From NCBI GenBank assembly GCA_040384645.1, contig JAZKIX010000066.1, forward strand, positions 1-23,026: a stretch of DNA of 23,026 nucleotides. The letters run 5' to 3'. Positions 1 to 8,298 of this stretch are shown here, in pieces. A program made the position numbers and the translations under genes. This DNA is from JAZKIX01 sp040384645 (GTDB lineage Bacteria > Pseudomonadota > Gammaproteobacteria > Burkholderiales > Burkholderiaceae_D). Numbering within the stretch: the first letter of the stretch is position 1; each line of letters starts with the position of its first letter. The notes below the pieces were generated by a model. It ran no database searches and was not told where the DNA came from. It saw nothing but the letters and a program-made list of their open reading frames with translations.

Positions 1-359
1 TCCTCGGACGTGTTGCCAGCGAAGTGGCACTCCGACTGCGCGGCAAACACAAACCGGAATTTACCCCTCACGTCGATACAGGCGACTTCATTGTCGTCGT
101 CAACGCAGGCAAACTGCGCGTGACCGGTACCAAAGCAACAGAAAAAACATACTATCGCCACTCGGGTTACCCAGGCGGTATCTATGAAACGAACTTCAAG
201 AAAATGCAAGAGCGTTTTCCAGGTCGTGCGCTTGAGAAAGCGGTCAAGGGCATGTTGCCTAAAGGCCCACTCGGCTACGCGATGATCAAGAAGCTCAAAG
301 TGTACGCTGAGGAAACTCATCCGCACGCTGCGCAGCAACCTAAAGCACTTGAACTCTAA
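1..359 (+). CDS. rplM: 50S ribosomal protein L13 (5'-truncated)
   Basis: Large-subunit ribosomal protein L13, an early-assembling protein that contacts 23S rRNA. The reading frame is already open at position 3 (LGRVASEVALRLRGKHKPEF), which is internal L13 sequence; the true start lies upstream of the window by roughly two dozen codons, so the GTG at 24 is not the start. Family signatures are the HVDTGDFIVVVNA segment, the YYRHSGYPGG segment and the PKGPLGYAMIKKLKVY segment near the end. The stop is at 357-359 and rpsI follows after 9 bp, the usual rplM-rpsI operon. Family identity is clear by eye; only the missing 5' end is uncertain. Confidence 0.97.
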   Translation, partial: LGRVASEVALRLRGKHKPEFTPHVDTGDFIVVVNAGKLRVTGTKATEKTYYRHSGYPGGIYETNFKKMQERFPGRALEKAVKGMLPKGPLGYAMIKKLKVYAEETHPHAAQQPKALEL

Positions 360-368
360 GGAATAGAC

Positions 369-761
369 ATGATCGGTAACTACAATTACGGAACCGGCCG
401 TCGCAAGAGTGCAGTTGCGCGCGTGTTCATCAAGGTCGGCAGCGGCCAGATCGTCGTCAACGGCAAACCAGCTAACGAGTATTTTTCTCGTGAAACTGGC
501 TTGATGGTGATTCGTCAACCACTGGAACTAACTAATAATGTCGAACGTTTCGACATTAAGGTCAATGTTCACGGCGGCGGCGAATCTGGCCAAGCTGGCG
601 CAGTTCGTCATGGCATTACCCGTGCCCTGATTGACTACGATGCAAGCTTGAAGTCGGAGTTGTCAAAAGCTGGATTTGTTACTCGCGATGCACGCGAAGT
701 TGAACGTAAAAAGGTCGGTCTGCGTAAAGCACGTCGCGCCAAACAGTTCTCCAAGCGTTAA
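369..761 (+). CDS. rpsI: 30S ribosomal protein S9
   Basis: Small-subunit protein S9, 130 residues, the usual bacterial length. Its C-terminal tail reaches the P-site tRNA. The N-terminal YGTGRRKSAVARV motif, the central GGGESGQAGAVRHGITRAL motif and the very basic tail ending KARRAKQFSKR are all diagnostic. The ATG at 369 has a GGAA ribosome-binding site just upstream (360-363). It is co-transcribed with rplM and closed by a terminator at 781-815. Nothing is unusual about it. Confidence 0.98.
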   Translation: MIGNYNYGTGRRKSAVARVFIKVGSGQIVVNGKPANEYFSRETGLMVIRQPLELTNNVERFDIKVNVHGGGESGQAGAVRHGITRALIDYDASLKSELSKAGFVTRDAREVERKKVGLRKARRAKQFSKR

Positions 762-780
762 TTTGCATTGCCGTTGTTCG

Positions 781-815
781 AAAAGCCGCCTGGTTTGCGC
801 CTGGCGGCTTTTTTA
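781..815 (+). terminator. Rho-independent terminator of rplM-rpsI
   Basis: The stem AAAAGCCGCC pairs with GGCGGCTTTT across a loop of about 12 nt and is followed by a T run. It starts 19 bp after the rpsI stop codon and ends the ribosomal protein operon. Confidence 0.88.
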
Positions 816-922
816 TTGTCTAAAATTATTTAGTTGCTGCTTGAAAAGCCGGGTGTCTGGTTTGGCGTCACGCCGTTCATGGCTGTTAAAATAACAGATC
901 AGCTAATTAGCGAGGAATAGCA

Positions 923-1972
923 ATGATCAAAGTTGGAATCGTTGGAGGCACAGGATATACCGGTGTCGAATTGTTGCGATTATTGGCCAGTCACCCAAAT
1001 GTGCAATTAACTGCCATTACATCGCGTAAGGAAGATGGCCTGCCGGTCGCTGACATGTACCCTTCACTACGCGGTCGGGTGAACTTGTCATTCTCAGCCC
1101 CAGAAAAAGCGAAATTAACCGAGTGCGATGTCGTTTTTTTCGCTACGCCACACGGGGTCGCCATGGCGCAAGCGCCGGAATTGCTTGCCGCTGGCGTAAA
1201 AATTATCGATCTGGCAGCAGATTTTCGTTTGAAAGACGTGGCGGTTTTTGAAAAATGGTATGGCATGCCGCATAGTTGCCCAGCCATTCTGGCAGATGCC
1301 GTGTATGGTTTGCCCGAAGTAAATCGCGAGGCCATAAAACAGGCGCGGGTGATTGGTAATCCCGGTTGTTATCCGACCACGATGCAATTGGGCTTTTATC
1401 CCTTACTAAAAGCTGGCGTCATTGATGCCGCTCACCTGATCGCCGACTGCAAATCGGGCGTGTCCGGTGCCGGTCGCAAGGCTGAAATCAGCTTATTGTT
1501 TTCTGAGGCTAGCGATAGCTTCAAGGCATATGGTGTGTCGGGCCATCGCCATACACCCGAAACCACCGAGCAACTGCAACATTTTACCGACCAAAAAATT
1601 GGCTTGCTATTCACGCCGCATCTGGTGCCGATGATCCGCGGCATGCACGCCACACTCTATGGACGCTTGACCAAAGATATTGATAATGCGGCTTTGCAAG
1701 CCTTGTTTGAAGAGGCTTACAAGGACGAACCTTTCGTTGACGTCATGCCTTTCGGCAGCCATCCTGAAACACGCTCTACACGCGCCTCCAATTTCTTGCG
1801 GATCGCACTGCACCGCCCGGAAATCAATGGTGAGTCGGGCGATACCGTGGTTATTTTGGTGGTGCAAGACAATCTGGTAAAAGGGTCGTCTGGGCAAGCG
1901 GTGCAGTGCATGAATTTGATGTTCGGTCTTGATGAAACTGCCGGGTTGATGCACGTGCCGGTACTTCCATGA
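923..1972 (+). CDS. argC: N-acetyl-gamma-glutamyl-phosphate reductase
   Basis: Third enzyme of arginine synthesis: NADPH-dependent reduction of N-acetylglutamyl-phosphate to the semialdehyde, in the cytoplasm. The protein has 349 residues, a typical length for the long bacterial ArgC. An N-terminal Rossmann loop GIVGGTGYTGVELLRLL (residues 5-21) binds NADPH. The catalytic cysteine lies in VIGNPGCYPT, and SGVSGAGRK and GHRHTPE form the rest of the active site. The ATG at 923 has GAGGAA upstream (911-916). It stands apart from the rpsI unit (a terminator lies between), so it probably has its own promoter near 862-892, where TTGGCG and TAAAAT occur but with a long 19-bp spacer. Confidence 0.97.
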   Translation: MIKVGIVGGTGYTGVELLRLLASHPNVQLTAITSRKEDGLPVADMYPSLRGRVNLSFSAPEKAKLTECDVVFFATPHGVAMAQAPELLAAGVKIIDLAADFRLKDVAVFEKWYGMPHSCPAILADAVYGLPEVNREAIKQARVIGNPGCYPTTMQLGFYPLLKAGVIDAAHLIADCKSGVSGAGRKAEISLLFSEASDSFKAYGVSGHRHTPETTEQLQHFTDQKIGLLFTPHLVPMIRGMHATLYGRLTKDIDNAALQALFEEAYKDEPFVDVMPFGSHPETRSTRASNFLRIALHRPEINGESGDTVVILVVQDNLVKGSSGQAVQCMNLMFGLDETAGLMHVPVLP

Positions 1973-2009
1973 TGAAGTTACAGTTGCATCGACTGCGATT
2001 GCAGCATTC

Positions 2010-2732
2010 ATGAGACGCAAACGCTTGTTCGGTCGTGGGCCGATTGCCCTGCCCAAGATGACTATTCAAAGCAATTGGTCATGGCCTTTAAAAGTGCTGT
2101 GGCTTGCATTGGTATTGGGTCTTGGCGGTGTCGTGGCGATCTGGGCCTACGATATGGGGCGAGGCATCGCTGGCTTTAATCCGGCGGAAAGCGTTGCCCA
2201 GTTGAAGGAGCAAATCGAGCTAGTGAGTAAAGAGCGCGATGCATTATCTTCTGTGGTCAATGCGGCCGAATCGAAGCTGAATATAGAGCGGGCGGCGCAA
2301 AAACAGTTGGCGTCCCAAGTGAAGATACTGGAAAGCGACAATGCCAAATTGAAGGAAGACCTGGCATTTTTCGATAGCTTATTGCCGGCCGATACAGGGC
2401 CGGGCGGGATTTCCATACGGCGTCTTACGGTGGACATGATTTCGCCGAACCAATTGCGTTACCGCTTACTGGTGATGCAAGGTGGTAAGGGTGCCAATAC
2501 ATTTGTAGGCAATCTTCAGCTTGAAGTGCCGGTTGTGGATAGTGGCAAAAATGTTATGATTGTTTTCCCCGAAGCAAAATCGATTGAGCTGGACAAATTC
2601 AAGCTCAGTTTTAAGCATTATCAGCGCGTTGAAGGCTTACTTACTTTACCCCAAGGCGTCGTCGTTAAAACGGTTCAGGCTCGTGTGCTCGAAAAAGGGC
2701 AGGTACGGGCTCAGCAAGCCGCCAATTTGTGA
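2010..2732 (+). CDS. Membrane-anchored coiled-coil protein (DUF6776-like)
   Basis: Function unknown. The 240-residue protein has a basic N-terminus, one hydrophobic segment at about residues 25-46 (VLWLALVLGLGGVVAIWAY), then a charged region at about 60-120 with heptad character (QLKEQIELVSKERDALSSVV) that suggests a coiled coil, then a C-terminal beta-rich domain (RRLTVDMISPNQLRYRLLV). This is the layout of the Burkholderiales family annotated DUF6776, which in many genomes sits directly before a bactofilin gene, as here. The stop codon overlaps the bactofilin gene's ribosome-binding region, so the two are probably co-translated and may act together at the inner membrane. An internal ATG at 2058 is an alternative start; neither start has a strong Shine-Dalgarno sequence. 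Confidence 0.82.
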   Translation: MRRKRLFGRGPIALPKMTIQSNWSWPLKVLWLALVLGLGGVVAIWAYDMGRGIAGFNPAESVAQLKEQIELVSKERDALSSVVNAAESKLNIERAAQKQLASQVKILESDNAKLKEDLAFFDSLLPADTGPGGISIRRLTVDMISPNQLRYRLLVMQGGKGANTFVGNLQLEVPVVDSGKNVMIVFPEAKSIELDKFKLSFKHYQRVEGLLTLPQGVVVKTVQARVLEKGQVRAQQAANL

Positions 2733-2743
2733 AGGAAATTCCC

Positions 2744-3145
2744 ATGTTTGGTTTAAAGGCCACAAAAAATACGATTGATAGTTTGATCGGCAGCACCACA
2801 AAAATTGAAGGCGATGTGTATTTCAAAGGCGGCCTGCGGATTGATGGGCACGTCAGGGGCAATGTGATTGCCGAGGCTGGCGAAACCAGCATGCTGGTCA
2901 TTTCAGAACAGGCCAAAGTCGAGGGAGAGGTGCGTTGCGCCCATCTTGTGGTCAATGGCGAAGTGGTCGGTCTGGTCTATTCAAGCGAACTACTTGAATT
3001 GCAGCCGAAAGCCCGTATTATTGGCGACGTGTATTACAAAACCCTTGAAATGCACGGCGGCGCTCTGGTTTCCGGCAAATTGACACACGATCAAAGTGAA
3101 GAGCCGGTTCTAAAGCTGGCTATGTCGCCACCCGCAGCGGCTTGA
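2744..3145 (+). CDS. Bactofilin (polymer-forming cytoskeletal protein)
   Basis: Bactofilins self-assemble without nucleotide into filaments and scaffold local cell-wall or envelope machinery. The 133-residue protein has the typical core of short beta-helix rungs rich in glycine and valine (TKIEGDVYFKGGLRIDGHV, GNVIAEAG, KVEGEVRCAHLVVNGEVVG, RIIGDVYYKTLEMHGGALV) flanked by short disordered ends and a proline/alanine tail. The ATG at 2744 is preferred over the GTG at 2729 because GAAGGAAA at 2731-2738 is a good ribosome-binding site for it; the preceding stop codon (2730-2732) is part of the same stretch, which suggests translational coupling. Neighbouring cell-wall genes (anmK and the M23 peptidase) fit a role in envelope shape. 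Confidence 0.93.
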   Translation: MFGLKATKNTIDSLIGSTTKIEGDVYFKGGLRIDGHVRGNVIAEAGETSMLVISEQAKVEGEVRCAHLVVNGEVVGLVYSSELLELQPKARIIGDVYYKTLEMHGGALVSGKLTHDQSEEPVLKLAMSPPAAA

Positions 3146-3201
3146 GCATCAGTGCCGATGTGCGTATACAATGCAGTATTGTTTTTAAGTAGGAGCCTGA
3201 A

Positions 3202-3552
3202 ATGAATGCAGTTGCCGAAATACCAGCACCGATTATCTTTACAGACAGCGCCGCAGCGAAAGTGGCTCAACTGATTGAGGAAGAAGGCAATCCCGACCTG
3301 AAATTGCGCGTATTTGTGCAAGGCGGTGGCTGCTCTGGCTTCCAGTATGGTTTTACATTTGATGAAATCGTGAATGAAGATGACACCACGATGACCAAGA
3401 ACGGCGTCCAACTGCTGATTGATTCAATGAGTTATCAGTATCTGGTTGGCGCAGAGATTGACTACAAGGACGATCTTGAAGGAGCGCAATTCGTGATCAA
3501 GAACCCTTCCGCGACATCTACCTGTGGCTGCGGATCTTCATTTTCCGCCTGA
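3202..3552 (+). CDS. erpA: Iron-sulfur cluster insertion protein ErpA
   Basis: A-type Fe-S carrier that delivers clusters to apo-proteins. It has 116 residues, the usual length. The three conserved cysteines are visible: one in GGGCSGFQYGF and two in the C-terminal TCGCGSSF. The N-terminal region (ITFTDSAAAKV-like) and NPSATSTCGCGSSF tail favour ErpA over IscA or SufA. The ATG at 3202 follows AGGAG at 3191-3195. It is probably the last gene of the argC-side group and ends at the terminator at 3566-3595. Confidence 0.95.
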   Translation: MNAVAEIPAPIIFTDSAAAKVAQLIEEEGNPDLKLRVFVQGGGCSGFQYGFTFDEIVNEDDTTMTKNGVQLLIDSMSYQYLVGAEIDYKDDLEGAQFVIKNPSATSTCGCGSSFSA

Positions 3553-3565
3553 AGTATTGCTAGTT

Positions 3566-3595
3566 AAAAAAGGACGCTACGGCGTCCTTTTTTTA
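3566..3595 (+). terminator. Rho-independent terminator of erpA
   Basis: The stem AAAAAAGGACGC pairs with GCGTCCTTTTTT across a tiny loop, followed by T residues. It lies 13 bp after the erpA stop. The A-rich 5' side means it could also stop minus-strand transcripts. Confidence 0.9.
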
Positions 3596-3628
3596 TGAGT
3601 GTACGATATATGAAATAGCCTGTTTATA

Positions 3629-3707
3629 GGGAGTATAGGTCAATACAGTGCCTATCCCGCCCGTATTCATTGGGGCTTGAAAATTACTGTGGGGAGTATT
3701 TTTTAGC
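3629..3707 (+). repeat. 80-bp two-hairpin dispersed repeat, copy 1
   Basis: Copy 1 of a four-copy family. GTAT boxes at 3633 and 3696 are 63 bp apart, with ATTG at 3669 between them. Hairpin A: ATAGG (3635-3639) pairs with CCTAT (3651-3655), extended by GGG and CCC. Hairpin B: the A-rich side ending TTAC (to 3687) pairs with GTATTTTT (from 3696) around an 8-nt loop, with one mismatch. It sits between the convergent genes erpA and anmK, beyond the erpA terminator. Confidence 0.85.
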
Positions 3708-3739
3708 CATTGATCGGTTGTTTACACATATCCAAACCA

Positions 3740-4903
3740 TCATGCCGGATATAGCGCTCCTAGAATCCGCAAGCCGCGCGCGCCAGTGACCACCGGCATA
3801 TTGCCCGGCAAACGTTGTGTAAAACGTTGTGCCAGCCACGCGAATGCCAACGCTTCTACTTGATGCGGCGGGACGCCAAGCACTGCGGTCGATTGCAGCG
3901 TGGCATTGCAGCCTCGCATCAGCAATGCCTGCGCCAGTTGCCGCATCAATTTTCCATTGAGCACGCCGCCGCCGCACACATATACGGAATCTGCCTGTGG
4001 CGCATATGCCGCAATGGCGTTGGCCAGTGTCACGACAGTAAATTCGACCAGGGTTGCCTGAATATCGGCGGCAGATAGCGATAAAAACGGTGCCAGCTTT
4101 GCCGCCAGCCATGCAGGGTGAAACAGATCACGTCCCGTGCTTTTCGGCGCTGGCAGGGCAAAAAAATCCTCGTCGAGCAGCGCGTCCAACAAGGCCGGAA
4201 CACAGTTTCCGCTAGCGGCCCAGGCGCCGTCTGCGTCGTATGATTTGCCCTGCTGCTGCATGATCCAGGCGTCCACCAAAACATTGCCGGGGCCGGTATC
4301 GAAACCGATCACGTCACGATCTTGATGCAAAACACTGATATTGCTGATGCCGCCGATGTTGACCACAACCCGGGTTTGTCCAATTGCGCCAAATACGGTT
4401 TGATGAAACGCCGGCACCAGTGGCGCTCCCTGGCCGCCGGCGGCGATATCCCGGCTGCGAAAATCAGCGATGACGTCGATACCGGATAACTCAGCCAGCA
4501 GGGCTGGATTATTCGATTGCCAAGTGAAGCCGTATTCAGGCCGATGCCGTAGGGTCTGGCCATGCACCCCGATCGCGCAAATAGCGTCGGCCGTCAGATC
4601 GGATTGTTGCAGCAGGCTTGCCACGCATTGGGCATATAGCTGCGCCAGCCGGTTGGCGACCAGGGCTTCACGTTCCAGTTCATTGGTAGAGACGCTTTGC
4701 AGCGCCATTAATTCACTGCGTAAATCGGCAGGGAATGGAATATACGCCTCGGCCACAGCCTGTAGCGGACCGCCAGCGAAGTCAGCCGGGAATTGCGCTA
4801 GCACGCCGTCGACGCCATCCAAGCTGGTGCCGGACATCAGGCCGATGAAGAGCGGGGAAGGGGTAATTGGATTAGTTTTTGACGCTACAGGTGTCGAAGA
4901 CAT
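3740..4903 (-). CDS. anmK: Anhydro-N-acetylmuramic acid kinase
   Basis: Cell-wall recycling enzyme: opens the 1,6-anhydro ring of anhydro-MurNAc and phosphorylates it to MurNAc-6-phosphate with ATP. From the ATG at 4903 it has 387 residues, close to the family length. Motifs of the ASKHA kinase fold are clear: GLMSGTSLDGVDGVL near the N-terminus, DFRSRDIAAGGQGAPLVPAF, NIGGISNIS, GFDTGPGNVLVDAW and VCGGGVLNGKLM. An in-frame TTG at 4918 lies inside the stem of a terminator-like hairpin and is unlikely to be the start. No good Shine-Dalgarno precedes the ATG, and the hairpin ends exactly at the start codon. It lies downstream of the M23 peptidase gene on the same strand, a common betaproteobacterial pair. 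Confidence 0.95.
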   Translation of the reverse strand: MSSTPVASKTNPITPSPLFIGLMSGTSLDGVDGVLAQFPADFAGGPLQAVAEAYIPFPADLRSELMALQSVSTNELEREALVANRLAQLYAQCVASLLQQSDLTADAICAIGVHGQTLRHRPEYGFTWQSNNPALLAELSGIDVIADFRSRDIAAGGQGAPLVPAFHQTVFGAIGQTRVVVNIGGISNISVLHQDRDVIGFDTGPGNVLVDAWIMQQQGKSYDADGAWAASGNCVPALLDALLDEDFFALPAPKSTGRDLFHPAWLAAKLAPFLSLSAADIQATLVEFTVVTLANAIAAYAPQADSVYVCGGGVLNGKLMRQLAQALLMRGCNATLQSTAVLGVPPHQVEALAFAWLAQRFTQRLPGNMPVVTGARGLRILGALYPA

Positions 4904-4955
4904 AAAAAAGCCGTTCAAGAAAAGAGGATCTTACAATTCTTCTTCCATGAACGGC
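4904..4955 (-). terminator. Terminator-like hairpin between the M23 peptidase gene and anmK
   Basis: Read on the minus strand, GCCGTTCA (4955-4948) pairs with TGAACGGC (4917-4910) across a loop of 30 nt with some internal pairing, and six T residues follow immediately. It lies 25 bp after the peptidase stop codon. The T run abuts the anmK ATG at 4903, so read-through or escape at this hairpin would set anmK expression from the upstream promoter. Confidence 0.65.
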
Positions 4956-4979
4956 ATTGTCTGGCGTGCAAAAGTCGGT

Positions 4980-6347
4980 TTATTTCTTTGCTAAGGCAAT
5001 TCGCTGGCTATTCGGATAGAGCAATTCAAAGCGATGTGCCATATCTTGCGTGGTCGCACGAAGCCGTTGCAGATCGGCGCCTGCCAACGGTTCTGCATTG
5101 GGAATGCTGATTCCCATCGGATCGTGCGGTTCGTTATTGATGCGGAATTCGTAATGCAGATGAGGTCCGGTAGCCCAGCCGGTGGCGCCGACATAGCCGA
5201 TGATTTCCCCTTGCTCGACTGGGCTGCCACGCCGGATGCCACTGGCAAAGCGGCTCATGTGGCCGTAGACGGTGGAATAATTAGACCAGTGCTTGAGCAC
5301 GATCAGGTTGCCGTAACCCCCCTGTTGACCCGCGAACTCGACCGTGCCGTCGCCGGACGCACGGATTGGCGTGCCGCTCGATGCGGCGAAATCGACGCCT
5401 TTATGTTGTTTCCATTGTCCCGAGATCGGATGCACCCGCATCGAGAAGCCAGATGAAATCCGTGAAAATTCCAGCGGCGACTTCAAAAACGCTTTTTTCA
5501 ACGATTTGCCATCGAAACCGTAATAACCGCCGCCGGTTTTGCTGCCTGGCTCATCGAACCAGACCGATTGGTATTTGGTGCCATCATTGGTGAATTCGCC
5601 AGCCAGCACGCGGCCGGAGCGGATTAACTCGCCATCTTGCCAAAACGTCTCGTACACCACGTTGAAGCGGTCACCGCGCTGTAAATCTGAAGCGAAATCG
5701 ATGTTGGTGGCAAACATATCGACGATCTGTGCAGCGACCGCATCGGGGATTTGGGCTAAATCGGTGGCGGCGAACAGCGAGGATCTAATTTCGCCGGAGC
5801 GCATTTCAATACGCTTTTCCAGCCGTGCCTCGACCGCTTTCGACGCAAACGCCTTGCCATTGCGGTCTACCGTCAAATTTTTGACAGTGTTGTCTTTACC
5901 CTCGACCACCATGGCGTGTAACCATTCCAGCTGGCCGTCGCTGGTGGTTTGCGCCTGTACCCGCTTGCCAGGTCTCAATTGCAATACGCTACGCGCGGTT
6001 GGATCGGATTTGATAAAGGCTGCGGCGGCATTGTCATCAACGCCAAGCCGGTTCAGCAAGGCGGCCAAGGTGTCTCCTGGCCGTATTTTTTCTTCATGCA
6101 CAAAGCGCTGATCGCGCTGTTCTAACATGGCAATCTGGTCAGATAGTGGTGGCAATACCAATTCTTCCGAGATCGACTTTACGGGCAAGTCGGACGCATC
6201 CGGTGCCAGTGGCGCGACGCCGGCGGCGCCAAAGGCGCAGACTGCCAAAAATACTGCGCCCGCTGAAATGATGCGGGTCTTACGTGATTGGCTGCTTACT
6301 GCCTCGCTGCCAAGCCTGGAATCGCTGAATTTATTTTTAGTGTCCAT
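4980..6347 (-). CDS. M23 family metallopeptidase, membrane-anchored (peptidoglycan endopeptidase)
   Basis: Probable zinc endopeptidase cutting peptidoglycan cross-links in the periplasm. It has 455 residues from the ATG at 6347; a TTG 20 codons upstream is less likely because it adds a polar stretch not expected in the family. A short cytoplasmic N-terminus is followed by one membrane segment (IISAGAVFLAVCAFGAAGV, about residues 28-46). Next comes an OapA/LysM-like domain (KIRPGDTLAALLNRLGV, about 85-140). The C-terminal M23 (lysostaphin-like) domain has the zinc ligands in HKGVDFAA and HLHYEF and the GHMSR and GATGWATGPHLHYE motifs, so it looks catalytically complete. It is divergent from tyrS, with 169 bp between them, and precedes anmK, linking wall cutting with recycling. 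Confidence 0.93.
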   Translation of the reverse strand: MDTKNKFSDSRLGSEAVSSQSRKTRIISAGAVFLAVCAFGAAGVAPLAPDASDLPVKSISEELVLPPLSDQIAMLEQRDQRFVHEEKIRPGDTLAALLNRLGVDDNAAAAFIKSDPTARSVLQLRPGKRVQAQTTSDGQLEWLHAMVVEGKDNTVKNLTVDRNGKAFASKAVEARLEKRIEMRSGEIRSSLFAATDLAQIPDAVAAQIVDMFATNIDFASDLQRGDRFNVVYETFWQDGELIRSGRVLAGEFTNDGTKYQSVWFDEPGSKTGGGYYGFDGKSLKKAFLKSPLEFSRISSGFSMRVHPISGQWKQHKGVDFAASSGTPIRASGDGTVEFAGQQGGYGNLIVLKHWSNYSTVYGHMSRFASGIRRGSPVEQGEIIGYVGATGWATGPHLHYEFRINNEPHDPMGISIPNAEPLAGADLQRLRATTQDMAHRFELLYPNSQRIALAKK

Positions 6348-6516
6348 GCAATCAGTTAAAATTTGCCGTTTGACCAGTCTCTTCTTATTGTTGTTTTGTT
6401 GTCTCAAGGCAATGTTGATGGGGATCGGGAATTATAACCCTTTGCGCTGCCAGAATTCCCAAACAGTAATTCAATTGCGTTAGATCGATTTCTCCAAGGT
6501 ATAAAACATCACAAAT

Positions 6517-7815
6517 ATGGATGCTCAATCTTCAGCCTCAGACGCTACAAAAATCAATGCCATCAGCAATAACATCACGTCACCTGCACACACAGCCGAA
6601 AGCTATGTTCTATCCGATGCCGGTAACGAAGCGCTAGCGATTACCAAGCGTGGTGTGGATGAATTGTTGGTCGAATCTGATTTTGTACGAAAACTAGTTC
6701 GTTCCGAGCAAACCGGAAAACCCTTGCGTATCAAACTCGGCCTCGATCCCACCGCACCCGACTTGCATATGGGACACACGGTGGTGCTAAACAAGATGCG
6801 CCAGTTGCAAGACTTGGGGCACACAGTCATTTTCCTGATCGGCGACTTCACTTCCATGATCGGTGACCCGTCTGGACGCAATGCCACCCGGCCGCCGCTG
6901 ACTAAAGAACAAATCGAAGCCAACGCGACCACCTATTTCGCCCAGGCAAGTCTGGTACTCGACGCCGCTAAAACCGAAATCCGCTATAACTCCGAATGGT
7001 GCGACCCCCTCGGCAGCCGCGGCATGATCCAACTTGCCTCGCGCTATACCGTGGCGCGCATGATGGAGCGCGACGATTTCACCAAGCGCTTTAAAGAAGG
7101 GATTCCGATTTCGGTGCATGAGTTCCTTTATCCTTTGATGCAAGGCTACGATTCGGTGGCTTTGCATGCAGATCTGGAGCTAGGCGGTACCGACCAGAAA
7201 TTTAATTTGCTGGTCGGACGCGAATTGCAAAAAGATTATGGCCAAGAGCCGCAATGTATCTTGACCATGCCTTTGCTGGAAGGCCTGGATGGCGTCGAGA
7301 AAATGTCCAAATCCAAGAATAATTATATTGGCATTACCGAACCGGGCAACACCATGTTTGGCAAGCTGATGAGTATTTCGGATCACATGATGTGGCGTTA
7401 TTACGAATTGCTGTCATTCCGCTCGATTGCCGAGATTGCCGAATTCAAACGTGAAGTCGGCGAAGGACGCAACCCGCGCGACATCAAGGTTGCGCTGGCG
7501 CAAGAAATCGTAGCGCGTTTCCATTCCAAACAAGCAGCCGACGATGCATTGACCGATTTCGTCAACCGCTCCAAGGGTGGGATTCCTGACGATATCGCCG
7601 AAGTCAGCCTGAGCGGCGCGCCGCTCGGCATCGGCCAGTTATTGAAGCAAGCCAATCTGTGTCCTTCCAGTTCCGACGCCTTGCGTATGGTGGAGCAGGG
7701 CGGGGTGCGGATCGATGGCGCGGTGGTGAGCGACAAAGGATTAAAAGTCGACGCCGGCACATTTGTGATGCAGGTGGGCAAGCGTAAATTTGCCCGCGTC
7801 ACCCTCAGCGTGTGA
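6517..7815 (+). CDS. tyrS: Tyrosine--tRNA ligase
   Basis: Class I aminoacyl-tRNA synthetase that charges tRNA-Tyr. It has 432 residues. The HIGH-type signature is HMGH in DLHMGHTVVLNKM, the KMSKS loop is intact (VEKMSKSKNNYIG), and a C-terminal S4 RNA-binding domain (ALRMVEQGGVRIDGAVVSDKG) is present. The KMSKS sequence and domain layout suit the TyrZ-like branch common in betaproteobacteria. The first 35 or so residues (serine, alanine and asparagine rich) look like a poorly conserved extension; no later Met precedes the core, so the ATG at 6517 is kept. A TATAAA box at 6500 lies very close to this ATG. The stop overlaps the dtd start by 3 bases, implying coupling. Confidence 0.97.
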   Translation: MDAQSSASDATKINAISNNITSPAHTAESYVLSDAGNEALAITKRGVDELLVESDFVRKLVRSEQTGKPLRIKLGLDPTAPDLHMGHTVVLNKMRQLQDLGHTVIFLIGDFTSMIGDPSGRNATRPPLTKEQIEANATTYFAQASLVLDAAKTEIRYNSEWCDPLGSRGMIQLASRYTVARMMERDDFTKRFKEGIPISVHEFLYPLMQGYDSVALHADLELGGTDQKFNLLVGRELQKDYGQEPQCILTMPLLEGLDGVEKMSKSKNNYIGITEPGNTMFGKLMSISDHMMWRYYELLSFRSIAEIAEFKREVGEGRNPRDIKVALAQEIVARFHSKQAADDALTDFVNRSKGGIPDDIAEVSLSGAPLGIGQLLKQANLCPSSSDALRMVEQGGVRIDGAVVSDKGLKVDAGTFVMQVGKRKFARVTLSV

Positions 7816-8297
7816 TCGCCTTATTGCAGCGTGTGCGGCAAGCCAGTGTGCTGGTCGAAGGCGCCAGTGTCGGTGCGATTGATGCCGGCTTGCTGGTGTT
7901 TTTGTGCGCCGAACGCGGCGATAGCGAGGCGCAAGCCGACGCTTTGCTACGCAAGATGCTGGGTTACCGGGTCTTTTCCGACGCAGCTGGCAAGATGAAT
8001 CTGAGCGTTGCGCAAATAGTCGGCGGCGTATTGCTGGTGCCGCAATTCACCCTGGCCGCTGACACCCGCTCTGGCACGCGTCCCTCATTTACGCCAGCGG
8101 CTGCACCGGCTGACGGCAAGCGCCTATTCGATTATGTGGTGGCGCAAGCGCGCTTGCAGCATCCGACGGTCGAGACTGGCCAGTTTGGTGCCGACATGCA
8201 AGTGTCGCTGATCAATGACGGCCCAGTCACGTTCTGGTTGCAAGTCAAACCGGCACTTGAGCCGTCCTTGCGCGCCGAAATCCCGCGTGAAAGTTGA
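7812..8297 (+). CDS. dtd: D-aminoacyl-tRNA deacylase
   Basis: Removes D-amino acids (classically D-Tyr) wrongly attached to tRNA. The 161-residue protein is slightly longer than the usual 145-150 because of a C-terminal tail. It begins MIALLQRVRQASVLVEG and carries the two active-site motifs: PQFTLAADTRSG (family S/P-Q-F-T-L) and LINDGPVTFWLQ (family N-x-GPVT). The GTG start at 7812 overlaps the tyrS stop (ATGA-like GTGA arrangement), so synthetase and proofreading enzyme are made together. The next gene starts near its stop. Confidence 0.96.
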   Translation: MIALLQRVRQASVLVEGASVGAIDAGLLVFLCAERGDSEAQADALLRKMLGYRVFSDAAGKMNLSVAQIVGGVLLVPQFTLAADTRSGTRPSFTPAAAPADGKRLFDYVVAQARLQHPTVETGQFGADMQVSLINDGPVTFWLQVKPALEPSLRAEIPRES

Positions 8298-8298
8298 C

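Noticed and set aside
883..897. CTGTTA-AAA-TAACAG palindrome upstream of argC as an operator
   Set aside because: Short, A+T rich and single; it overlaps a probable -10 region, but no regulator with this site is known to me, so it may be chance.
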